A stretch of DNA of 64,000 nucleotides from the NCBI GenBank assembly GCA_002716125.1, contig PAZH01000003.1, positions 68,382-132,381 of the forward strand, written 5' to 3'. The notes below the pieces were generated by a model. The model worked only from the letters and a program-made list of their open reading frames with translations, was not told the DNA's origin and made no database searches. This DNA is from Rhodospirillaceae bacterium. GTDB taxonomy: Bacteria; Pseudomonadota; Alphaproteobacteria; UBA8366. Of the stretch, positions 49,899 to 57,661 are shown in pieces. How positions within the stretch are numbered: the first letter of the stretch is position 1; each line of letters opens with the position of its first letter. The position numbers and the translations under genes were made by a program.

Positions 49899-50441
49899 CT
49901 ATCGCGCGATCGTTCCGGTGCGCCGGATCTTCTTCTGCAATTGCAGGATACCGTAGACCAAAGCTTCCGCGGTCGGCGGGCAACCCGGGACATAAATGTC
50001 TACAGGAACAATACGGTCGCAACCACGAACCACCGAATACGAATAGTGATAATAACCGCCGCCATTGGCGCATGAACCCATCGAGATCACCCAACGAGGC
50101 TCGGCCATTTGGTCGTAAACTTTACGCAGCGCCGGCGCCATTTTGTTGGTCAGTGTTCCGGCAACGATCATCACGTCGGATTGGCGCGGGCTCGCGCGCA
50201 CAACGACGCCGAAACGGTCCAAATCGTATCGGGGCATATAGGCGTGGATCATTTCCACGGCGCAGCAGGCCAAGCCGAAGGTCATCGGCCAAAGCGAGCC
50301 AGTTCGCGCCCAATTCACGAGTTTATCCGCTTGCGCGATAACGAAACCCTTATCCGCGAGTTCGTCCGAGACTGTCTTCAAGACAGCCGTCTGCTCAGCG
50401 CCGGGCGGCAGCGGCTGCGTTGCCGGTGTGCTTACTCCCAT
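49899..50441 (-). CDS. nuoB: NuoB, NADH-quinone oxidoreductase subunit B
   Basis: This PSST subunit holds cluster N2, which reduces quinone. The four ligands are Cys59 and Cys60 (the tandem pair in [10 protein letters not shown]), Cys124 ([10 protein letters not shown]) and Cys154 (VPGCPPT). The 180 residues are normal. It overlaps nuoA by 10 bases. Confidence 0.96.
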   Translation of the reverse strand: MGVSTPATQPLPPGAEQTAVLKTVSDELADKGFVIAQADKLVNWARTGSLWPMTFGLACCAVEMIHAYMPRYDLDRFGVVVRASPRQSDVMIVAGTLTNKMAPALRKVYDQMAEPRWVISMGSCANGGGYYHYSYSVVRGCDRIVPVDIYVPGCPPTAEALVYGILQLQKKIRRTGTIAR

Positions 50442-50797
50442 TCGAGCGCTCCCTTACGCCATTCGTAAATGAAACCGATCGTCAAAACGCCGAGGAATAT
50501 GATCATTGACCAGAATCCGAACATACCGACGTCGCCAAACGCAACGGCCCACGGAAAGAGAAAGGCCACTTCAAGGTCGAAGATGATGAAAAGAATCGCG
50601 ACGAGATAGAATCTCACGTCAAACCGACCGCGAGCATCCTCAAAGGGTTCGAAACCGCATTCATACGGCGAAAGCTTTTCGGGGTCCGGCTTTTGCGCCG
50701 CAATCACCAAACTGGCGATCAACATGGCGCATGCAATTCCAACAGCGATGCCGATGAAGATCAGTATCGGCAAGTATTCGCGTAAGAGGTCTTCCAT
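50432..50797 (-). CDS. nuoA: NuoA, NADH-quinone oxidoreductase subunit A
   Basis: This is the ND3 homologue with three membrane helices; the loop with [20 protein letters not shown] contains the conserved Cys that marks active/deactive states in mitochondria. The 121-residue form starting [11 protein letters not shown] at 50797 fits the family; a longer reading from 50908 would run through the promoter region. First gene of the nuo operon. Confidence 0.95.
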   Translation of the reverse strand: MEDLLREYLPILIFIGIAVGIACAMLIASLVIAAQKPDPEKLSPYECGFEPFEDARGRFDVRFYLVAILFIIFDLEVAFLFPWAVAFGDVGMFGFWSMIIFLGVLTIGFIYEWRKGALEWE

Positions 50798-50890
50798 TGC
50801 CCACCCATTTCTATTCGACCCTTCGGCCTGTCGGTCAGGAAACAATTCCCAATCAACGCGCGCGATCATACGCCGCGCCTGCCAACACGC

Positions 50891-50919
50891 AATATAAAGT
50901 TTGCCCACTTTAAAATCAA
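50891..50919 (-). promoter_or_regulatory. nuo operon promoter
   Basis: On the minus strand TTGATT (plus 50914-50919) and TATATT (50891-50896) are 17 bases apart, about 95 bases before the nuoA start. It lies in the 226-base gap between nuoA and the molybdopterin oxidoreductase, so nuo need not depend on transcription from that gene. Confidence 0.6.
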
Positions 50920-51023
50920 AGCGTTAAGCTTACCACCGTAGGATAAATATAAATCCCTAATAAATCGAAAACGCGGCGCTCAATGCGACTCGGAAACAAC
51001 AACATCTGCGCTGACGAGCGAGG

Positions 51024-53153
51024 TCAGGCAGGCGATAAGCGGCAGCGACGTCCACGCGAATCGGAAGAACCCGTCACCGGGTCCCACGGACCGCCGTATG
51101 ACATGGCCCCATTTATGTTGATTTCGCGCGCACCCATCTCCGGATCATCGCTCAAAGGCTCCCACCAACCCATGCCCGTCGCAACAACGCCGCGCGGCGT
51201 ATTTTCCGTCAGCTGTGCCCGTGCCCGGCACGCCGTGGAGGTTCCGGCAGTTTGCAAAGAAACCCATTCCGCGTCGTCAATGTTATAGACTGCGGCGGTC
51301 TCCGGATGAATTTGGACAATGGGATCGGGCGATACGCGACGCGCCCACGCCTGATCGCGAAACCGGGAATGATGGTAGGTTTTTTCGCGCAGCCCCGTCA
51401 GCAATACCAATGGAAACTGGTTTTGTTCCTCTTCACTCGCAGCGTCGGCAGTCGGCGGCACATAATTCGGCAGTGGATCCAATCCCAACGAATCCAACTT
51501 TTGCGAAAAGAGTTCCACCTTGCCGCTGGTTGTTGCAAAGCCGGTTTCGTCGAAGTTGCCGAGCTTATACGGAAATTCCGCAAATCCCGTCACTCGTAAC
51601 TCTTCCATCGTAATGCCACTTTCGCCGAGTAGGAATTCGTTGAACGAGCGCTGATCCGCCCACGGTAGGAAATCCGCGGTCAATGCATCGCGAGCCGCCA
51701 ATTTATCCCGAAGACCAAGGGCAATGGCGAGGTCGCTTCGCGCCTCGCCGCGGGGCGATAGCACCGGATTGGTATAACCGATACAAGGACCGCCCCAAAT
51801 CAGCTGTACCTCTTCCTCTTCCAAGGTGGTTGTCTTCGGCAAGACAATATCGGCATATGCAGACGTCGGATTTAGATTTTGGGTGGCGACAGCGACGAAA
51901 TCGAGCGATTTAAGCGCTTCGATTGTCCGAGCAGCATCCGGATAGGTGACGACAATATTTACGCCACTGATATACATTCCGCGCACTGGATAAGGTTGTC
52001 CCGTCAGAACGGCATTTATGACCGACGGATTATGACATGCGGTCTGCCACCCCTCGGGCCCTGACCATAGCGGAAACTGTGCTGCACCAATCGTTTCCCG
52101 CTCAACTTCGATCGGAAGGCGAAACTGCGGGTCATGTATCAAATCGAGATAAGTTCGAAACCCTTTCGGTTTCTTTGTCAGCCTGTTGCCGCCGCACCGA
52201 TCGAGATTGCCGCTGATCGCAACCAAACAATCGAAGGCCCTGAATGTCTGAACGCCGGCACTAAAGGCATCAATACCGTGACCGGGTACGAAGACGGATG
52301 GCCCTTCACTGTAAAACTCTGCCGCGGCAACAATATCCGCCGCCGGAACGCCCGTCAGTCGGGCAGCGACGTCAGGTGGAAATTGATCGATTCGGTCCTT
52401 GTAGGCGTCGAATCCATGGCACCATTGCGCGACGAACGCCGAATCGTACTTGCCCCATTTCACCAAAAGATGCGCCATCGACAATGCCAGTGCCGCATCC
52501 GTCCCGGGTCTTGGGCGCAGCCATATGTCCGCGAGATCGCTGGCCGGCCCTTTGACCGGATCGATCACGACTATTCGCCCTCCGCGCTTCTTGAGCGCCT
52601 TTAGGGCCCGCCATTGCGTGGGGTCCGCTGCATATGGATTGCGTCCCACAAGCATCGCGCATCTCGTATTGTCGATATCTTCCCCGTTTTTCATGGGGAT
52701 GCCTGTGAGCTTCTCGCTCAATGCCTGACAGCCGCCACATAGATCCTGATTGATCATCCAATTCGGCGAACCGATCGATCGCATCAACAATGCCATGACG
52801 GCGCCACGGCTGAAGGCGGCACCACTGACCGCGCCGGCGATTGACATCGGCCCATATTCGGTACGAATGGCCGCGATACGGTCGGCTATCTCGTCGAGAG
52901 CGTCGTCCCAGGAAATACGCTCCCATTCCCCGCTGCCGCGCGCGTCCACCCTTCGCATTGGATAGAGGAGCCGATTTTCATTGTCGGTCCATTCGCGTAC
53001 AGCCCGAATGCCTTTCACGCAAAACGCCCCTTTCGATCCCGGATGATCTGGATTTGGGCCGATTTTAGTGACCTGCCCGTCCCGCATGGTGATCAATGAG
53101 CCGCAATAAGTATTGCACTCCCAACACTGACTTGGATGTACGGACTCCGACAT
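51024..53153 (-). CDS. Molybdopterin-dependent oxidoreductase (DMSO reductase superfamily)
   Basis: This catalytic subunit binds a bis-molybdopterin cofactor. The 709 residues begin with a complete [4Fe-4S] motif (Cys10, 13, 17, 45). A Cys in QDLCGGCQ (139 or 142) is in the place expected for a molybdenum ligand, and the C-terminal ~120 residues form the pterin-binding barrel domain. There is no twin-arginine signal, so it is probably cytoplasmic. The family contains polysulfide/thiosulfate reductases, formate dehydrogenases and many orphans; substrate unknown. No Fe-S or membrane-anchor subunit adjoins it. ATG at 53153 is preceded by GAGG; a TTG at 53165 would add four residues. Confidence 0.85.
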   Translation of the reverse strand: MSESVHPSQCWECNTYCGSLITMRDGQVTKIGPNPDHPGSKGAFCVKGIRAVREWTDNENRLLYPMRRVDARGSGEWERISWDDALDEIADRIAAIRTEYGPMSIAGAVSGAAFSRGAVMALLMRSIGSPNWMINQDLCGGCQALSEKLTGIPMKNGEDIDNTRCAMLVGRNPYAADPTQWRALKALKKRGGRIVVIDPVKGPASDLADIWLRPRPGTDAALALSMAHLLVKWGKYDSAFVAQWCHGFDAYKDRIDQFPPDVAARLTGVPAADIVAAAEFYSEGPSVFVPGHGIDAFSAGVQTFRAFDCLVAISGNLDRCGGNRLTKKPKGFRTYLDLIHDPQFRLPIEVERETIGAAQFPLWSGPEGWQTACHNPSVINAVLTGQPYPVRGMYISGVNIVVTYPDAARTIEALKSLDFVAVATQNLNPTSAYADIVLPKTTTLEEEEVQLIWGGPCIGYTNPVLSPRGEARSDLAIALGLRDKLAARDALTADFLPWADQRSFNEFLLGESGITMEELRVTGFAEFPYKLGNFDETGFATTSGKVELFSQKLDSLGLDPLPNYVPPTADAASEEEQNQFPLVLLTGLREKTYHHSRFRDQAWARRVSPDPIVQIHPETAAVYNIDDAEWVSLQTAGTSTACRARAQLTENTPRGVVATGMGWWEPLSDDPEMGAREININGAMSYGGPWDPVTGSSDSRGRRCRLSPA

Positions 53154-53275
53154 AGCCAACCTCAATCTCTTTCCGCTTACCCAATAAAGTAGATGATTTT
53201 CAACCGGCGGGAACCAATTGTTATTTGATACGAGATTCTTGTCAGACGGATACCCAACAAGAAGGAAGCTCTCCC

Positions 53276-54556
53276 ATGGATTTGACGAAACTCTCCGCGC
53301 TGGAAATCGCCACTGCCATCAAAGCCGGCGAGACAACAAGTCAGGCCGTCACACGCGCCCTTCTCGAACGCATCGAAGACCGTGAACCCGATGTCGACGC
53401 CTGGGAATATCTCGATCCAGACGCGGCCATATCCGCCGCCAAGAAACTCGACTATAATCCATCGGACGGGTTAATCCATGGTGTGCCTGTCGGTGTCAAA
53501 GACATCATCGATACGAAAGGCATTCCGACCACACACGGCTCCCCCATACACAAAGAAAACCGCCCATGTGTCGATGCCCCCTGTGTGTCCTTGGTTCGGG
53601 GCGCCGGCGGCTTGATAATGGGAAAAACGGTAACCTCCGAATTTGCCGCACAGCGGCCCGGAAAGACCAAAAACCCTCACAATCCTGCGCACTCGCCAGC
53701 CGGCTCATCCAGCGGCTCTGCCGCGGCCGTGACCGACTATATGGTCCCCGTCGCATTTGGCACGCAAACCGGCGGATCTATCGTGCGGCCCGGCGCATTC
53801 TGTGGCTGTATCGGATACAAACCGACCTATGGCGATTACAACCCGCTTGGCGTGCATGACAACACGAGGAGCGTCGACACGCTGGGAATGATGAGCCGGA
53901 CGATGGCAGACCAAGCGCTGATGCGCGCCGTACTCACGCATATGCCCTATCGCGCTATTCAAACGGCGGATATCACGAAACTTCGCATCGGCGTTTGCCG
54001 CACCCCGAATTGGGAGCTGGCTGATCAAGCGACCCAAGAATTCCTCCTACAGGCGGCGGGCGACTTGGAAGCCAAAGGCGCAAGCATTGCCGATTTCGAT
54101 CTACCGGACGGGTTTCACGAAGCAATCGAAGGATTCGATGCGGTTTCCGGCTACGAAATTTCGCGCACGCTTGCGTATGAATGGTTTAATTTTCCGGATC
54201 TACTGAGCGACAATATGCGCACCAATCGGATACCAAACGGTCTCAAGGTCTCGCCAAGCGAGTATCAAGCGGGACTAGCGACCTTGGGTGCCTATCGCAG
54301 ACGCTTTGCCGCATCGCTCGAAGGCTGGGATGTCCTCATCACACCAAGTGCGCCTGCGGAAGCGCCTGCCGACTTGACGACCATCGGCGAGCCGCCATTC
54401 AACCGAATCTGGACCGGCCTCTATGGGCCTGCCATCAATCTACCGCTCTATACAGGACCGAATGGACTGCCGATCGGCCTACAAGTCGTCGGACATATGG
54501 GACAGGACGACCGTTTCCTCGATGCGTCCGACGCCATTTACAAGGCACTAAGCTAA
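53276..54556 (+). CDS. Amidase signature family hydrolase
   Basis: This Ser-Ser-Lys amidase, related to GatA and indole-acetamide hydrolases, cleaves carboxamides. The 426 residues show the catalytic Lys75 (GVPVGVKDI), the Ser-rich loop 144-146 (PAGSSSGSAAAV) and the nucleophile Ser168 (FGTQTGGSIVRP). gatB and gatC are not nearby and the C-terminal part is short, so a tRNA amidotransferase role is unlikely; substrate unknown. The ATG at 53276 has AAGGA nine bases upstream. It diverges from the molybdopterin enzyme and converges on the TauD-type gene. Confidence 0.88.
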   Translation: MDLTKLSALEIATAIKAGETTSQAVTRALLERIEDREPDVDAWEYLDPDAAISAAKKLDYNPSDGLIHGVPVGVKDIIDTKGIPTTHGSPIHKENRPCVDAPCVSLVRGAGGLIMGKTVTSEFAAQRPGKTKNPHNPAHSPAGSSSGSAAAVTDYMVPVAFGTQTGGSIVRPGAFCGCIGYKPTYGDYNPLGVHDNTRSVDTLGMMSRTMADQALMRAVLTHMPYRAIQTADITKLRIGVCRTPNWELADQATQEFLLQAAGDLEAKGASIADFDLPDGFHEAIEGFDAVSGYEISRTLAYEWFNFPDLLSDNMRTNRIPNGLKVSPSEYQAGLATLGAYRRRFAASLEGWDVLITPSAPAEAPADLTTIGEPPFNRIWTGLYGPAINLPLYTGPNGLPIGLQVVGHMGQDDRFLDASDAIYKALS

Positions 54557-54595
54557 CCTTGGCCGCGTCCGCGAACTCTCGGCGAAATATCTGCT

Positions 54596-55693
54596 TCAGG
54601 CGTTCGCCACACGTTGTTCGCTCGCACCCGGACCACCGTCTTCCACAACAAGCGGGGCAGTCAGCTTCACACCGGGCATGAGATAGCCGTTCGGTCGTCC
54701 CGAATCGGTTTTATCCATAAATTCGTAGTACGGATCGGCAAGCGGCGGCCCCGCTTCCGTCGCGAGCCAAAGACGCATGAGGTGCCGCCGGCGTTCCGGC
54801 TCAGGATAATCCTCATAAGCCGTCCGCGAATGCATAATGTAATGATTGTTGAGTAATTGAATATCGCCGGGCTCGAAATCCATGTTGAGATAGAGCGACG
54901 GATCCGTGGCGATGCGTTCGATAAGCGAAAATGCCTCGCGCTGTGCGTCCGTAAGGCGCGGGACATCATCGAATCGCTGTGCTTTCTCAATGGTACTCCG
55001 AACGTAGTTCGTGGTGAGACGACCGTCGCGGAAATTGAACACCGGGAGGCGGTACCAGGGCTCCCGTCCCTCAGGTATTTCACCGCGCCGGTCGCGATAG
55101 AGCGTTTCTGAAAGCACTTTCACGAGATCCGGCCGCAGCTCTAACATTTCGTTGAAGACGGTACCGGACGAGACGATGCTGCTGAGCCCGCCGGACTTTG
55201 CTTTGCGCAGACACATCAGCCCGACAAGGTCGGTTGGGTCTGTGTGAAAATTCAGTTTATTGGCGCTTTGATAACCTCTGGCGGTCGGCAACGACGGATC
55301 AAAGCCAAGATTGCAGACGTGACCCAGTGCGTGGCCGGCGGCATTCTGTGAGACCGCTTCGCCCAAATGGGAGCCGATACCGAAATAAGCGATGGCCGCT
55401 TCACGGATATCATAGCGTTCGACCGGCACCCCCCGGATCATCTTGAATCCGAGGCCGTCTTGCAGATCGCCTTCAATCCCCTTGAGGACATCGGCGAGGC
55501 CAAAAAGCGGGAACTGTTCGCGCGTAATATCGAGGACGTCCATATCGCGCGCGGCAATGCGCGCAACCGCGTCATCTAGAGCGGCGATATCGTCAGCGCT
55601 TAACCTGTAAGTCCAGTCATCTTCGCGTTCTGCCAGGTCCGGCCCGCGCCAAACCCGTGCCCCCAATACCGGCCTGAGATCAGCCTGTTCCAT
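54596..55693 (-). CDS. TauD/TfdA family iron/2-oxoglutarate dioxygenase
   Basis: This is a non-haem iron dioxygenase. Of 365 residues, the facial triad is His150 and Asp152 (NFHTDPTD) plus His288 (YIMHSRTAYED), with a 2-oxoglutarate-binding Arg in the ERRRHLMRLW segment at 300-309. Members hydroxylate taurine, aryloxyacetates or small amines; the substrate is unknown. I start at ATG 55693 with GAGAGA upstream. It is next to tRNA-Asp and convergent with the amidase after a 39-base gap. Confidence 0.86.
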   Translation of the reverse strand: MEQADLRPVLGARVWRGPDLAEREDDWTYRLSADDIAALDDAVARIAARDMDVLDITREQFPLFGLADVLKGIEGDLQDGLGFKMIRGVPVERYDIREAAIAYFGIGSHLGEAVSQNAAGHALGHVCNLGFDPSLPTARGYQSANKLNFHTDPTDLVGLMCLRKAKSGGLSSIVSSGTVFNEMLELRPDLVKVLSETLYRDRRGEIPEGREPWYRLPVFNFRDGRLTTNYVRSTIEKAQRFDDVPRLTDAQREAFSLIERIATDPSLYLNMDFEPGDIQLLNNHYIMHSRTAYEDYPEPERRRHLMRLWLATEAGPPLADPYYEFMDKTDSGRPNGYLMPGVKLTAPLVVEDGGPGASEQRVANA

Positions 55694-55829
55694 CGGATCT
55701 CTCTCTGTTGAAAGACATTTCACATAGTAAGAGAGATATCACACAAAATCCCCTTCACCAGATCATTCCAGTAAGGGCATAGCGCTTTACGGGCGCCAAT
55801 TTTCGACAAATCAATTTTCAGAGAAAGAA

Positions 55830-55906
<77 letters not shown>

Positions 55907-55955
55907 AAGCCAAGGCGTGCGGTTTACTGCACGCCCGGAACACTGTCAAGCAACC

Positions 55956-56823
55956 TCAGTAACCACGTCCTCGACGGTCGAACGTTTCGCGGCGGTTGCG
56001 ACCTTCGAAAGAGCCTTGCTTCAACCGACTGTCAGGACCGCGCGTAACAAAATCAGAGGCACTTCTGCGATTCTTCTCGATCTTATTTTCAACCCATTGT
56101 GGGGCGTCTTTCCGCCGCCGCGACTCCGCGTCCGGCGACGCCATTTCCCATTGCGGGTCTTTCTTTTTCTTTTCGGGTTTCATCGCCGCGAGCTTCTGAC
56201 GTTGAGTGGCTTTTTCCCAAATCAACTTCATCCAACGAGGCGCGCGCGCAGAAGGTTCCGAAAACTCAAGCTCGACACCCCCTTGGGCGATGACTTCTTT
56301 GGTTTTCGCCATGTCCAGCTTGCCATTCGTCGTGATGTCGCCGGCATCGGCCGCGACGAGCAACTTCGGGACTTCCATCTTCTCAAAACTCGCACCAAAC
56401 GTCCGGAAGCCAATCTTGTTCTCGATCTTCATGGCTTCTTCGAGCCCTGCCTGATCACCGAGATCATGGAATTTCATCATGAAACAATCGCGCTCGAACG
56501 AGCCGCGACCGCGCGCAGAACCGATATTCTCGTTGAATTCCGCCTTGCAGGTTTCCCGCAGACTTTCCGCGAGTCGGCCTTCCTTACCGCCGATCAATTT
56601 GTACATCGGATCCAAATTGATGATGAAAACGAGATCACCCTTACCGCCCCATTGCTGAGAAAACACGCCGGCACCGTCTACGGTTTCGCGCTCCGTCTCT
56701 TTGGATCGCCTGCACCTCGGCTTTCAGTTCCGCCAGGATATCTGCGTGGGTTTCTTCTTTTTCACCTTCGCCTTGGAAAGCGCCCGTCAGACGGCCAAAC
56801 ATACCTTTACCAGCCATCTTCAT
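55956..56823 (-). pseudogene. Unknown protein with a possible degenerate GGDEF-like domain, frameshifted
   Basis: Two frames must be joined: codons from ATG 56823 (MKMAGKGMFGRLTGAFQ) run to a stop near 56644, while the frame from about 56712 to 55956 encodes the rest. One extra A in the AAA at plus 56700-56702 explains the break; total length is 868 bases, 289 codons plus one. The repaired ~288-residue protein has a charged helical N-terminus. A central part begins DLVFIINLDPMYKLIGG, later FERDCFMMKFHDLGD, whose strand/helix spacing recalls a GGDEF fold without the GGDEF motif (inference only). A strongly basic, Arg-rich, probably disordered C-terminus follows. I do not recognise the family. 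It lies between tRNA-Asp and tRNA-Val. Confidence 0.6.
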
Positions 56824-57006
56824 CCCCCTGTCTTTAATTGCCCGTCGTCGTTAGAGCGACACCGATTCGTTTGTTAATTTGATCCGATGCCACCTGTGAC
56901 GGGACAAGCGTGACTCGCGAAGCTGTCCACAACCTTGCAAGTCGCTCGTTTTGTTCCGGTTGACCGACAAATTTTCATACGGCGTTTGTCGAGCCAGCCT
57001 TGTAGT

Positions 57007-57084
57007 TGGTGGGCGATGAGAGACTCGAACTCCCGACCTTCCGGGTGTAAACCGGACGCTCTAAACCAACTGAGCTAATCGCCC
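57007..57084 (-). tRNA. tRNA-Val (TAC)
   Basis: A 78-nt cloverleaf on the minus strand runs from GGGCGAT to an encoded CCA. The acceptor GGGCGAT pairs with ATCGCCC, anticodon stem TCCGG/CCGGA encloses TTTACAC (anticodon TAC), and the T-loop is GTTCGAG. Discriminator base is A. Confidence 0.95.
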
Positions 57085-57140
57085 TATCGAAAGACATAGA
57101 AGAATCTAAACTGATTTCTTCATCAATCTCTCAAATGCAA

Positions 57141-57168
57141 CCGGCCATTCGCAATAACGAATGGCCGG
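57141..57168 (-). terminator. Hairpin terminator after hupB
   Basis: CCGGCCATTCG at 57141-57151 and CGAATGGCCGG at 57158-57168 form a perfect 11-bp stem with a 6-base loop, 28 bases beyond the hupB stop. The tract after it on the minus strand is only moderately T-rich (TTGCATTTG), so efficiency is uncertain. It separates hupB from tRNA-Val. Confidence 0.6.
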
Positions 57169-57196
57169 CCACAAACTTCTAACGGCGAAAGGCGCG

Positions 57197-57469
57197 TTAA
57201 TTAACCGCGTCTTTCAGTCCCTTGCCCGCCTTAAACTTCGGCTGCTTCGAGGCCGCGATTTGAATCGTTTCGCCGGTCCGCGGGTTACGACCGACGGAAG
57301 CCGCGCGGTTCGCAACACTGAACGTACCAAAACCGACGAGACGAACGTCGCCGCCCGATTTGAGTTCATCGGTAATGCAGTCAAATACAGAATCGACAGC
57401 TTTGGTCGCATCGGTCTTAGAGAGACCGGAACTGCCGGCTACTTTAGCTACAAGATCGTTTTTATTCAC
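57197..57469 (-). CDS. hupB: HU family DNA-binding protein
   Basis: This small histone-like protein bends and compacts DNA. The 90 residues match the family size, with the helical MNKNDLVAKVAGSSGLSKTD, the GFGTFSV turn and the arm signature GRNPRTGE. The start is GTG at 57469, with AAGGGGG upstream. It follows lon, as in many Proteobacteria. Confidence 0.95.
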   Translation of the reverse strand: MNKNDLVAKVAGSSGLSKTDATKAVDSVFDCITDELKSGGDVRLVGFGTFSVANRAASVGRNPRTGETIQIAASKQPKFKAGKGLKDAVN

Positions 57470-57582
57470 TGTGGGAATCCCCCTTCAGAATTCGGGAAAG
57501 AGGTTATGCAGGACGGGAATTTCATCCGAAAACCGAGCGAAGTCTATAAGCATTCCTGGACTTCCGTCAACGCCAGAACCGC

Positions 57583-57620
57583 AGAAATCCGCGCTTTTTT
57601 TTTGAATAACGCGGATTTCT
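57583..57620. repeat. 11-bp inverted repeat with a T-rich loop between lon and hupB
   Basis: AGAAATCCGCG at 57583-57593 pairs exactly with CGCGGATTTCT at 57610-57620; the 16-base loop holds nine consecutive T on the plus strand (A on the minus). It sits 41 bases after the lon stop and more than 110 before hupB. It could be the lon 3' end structure or a hupB leader element. A small CCCC-GGGG hairpin follows at about 57631-57644. Confidence 0.5.
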
Positions 57621-57661
57621 CTTTCGGTTCACCCCCTTAGGGGCCATCGAATCGGGGTCGA

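Noticed and set aside
51024..55693. Defence island or biosynthetic gene cluster
   Set aside because: The three genes are ordinary single enzymes; no nuclease, helicase, toxin, carrier protein or transporter accompanies them.
55917..56837. Long open frame on the plus strand opposite the unknown frameshifted gene
   Set aside because: Its product is rich in Arg, His and Phe with no domain pattern, while the minus frames give a balanced, helical, protein-like sequence with a good start and ribosome site; it is an antisense shadow.
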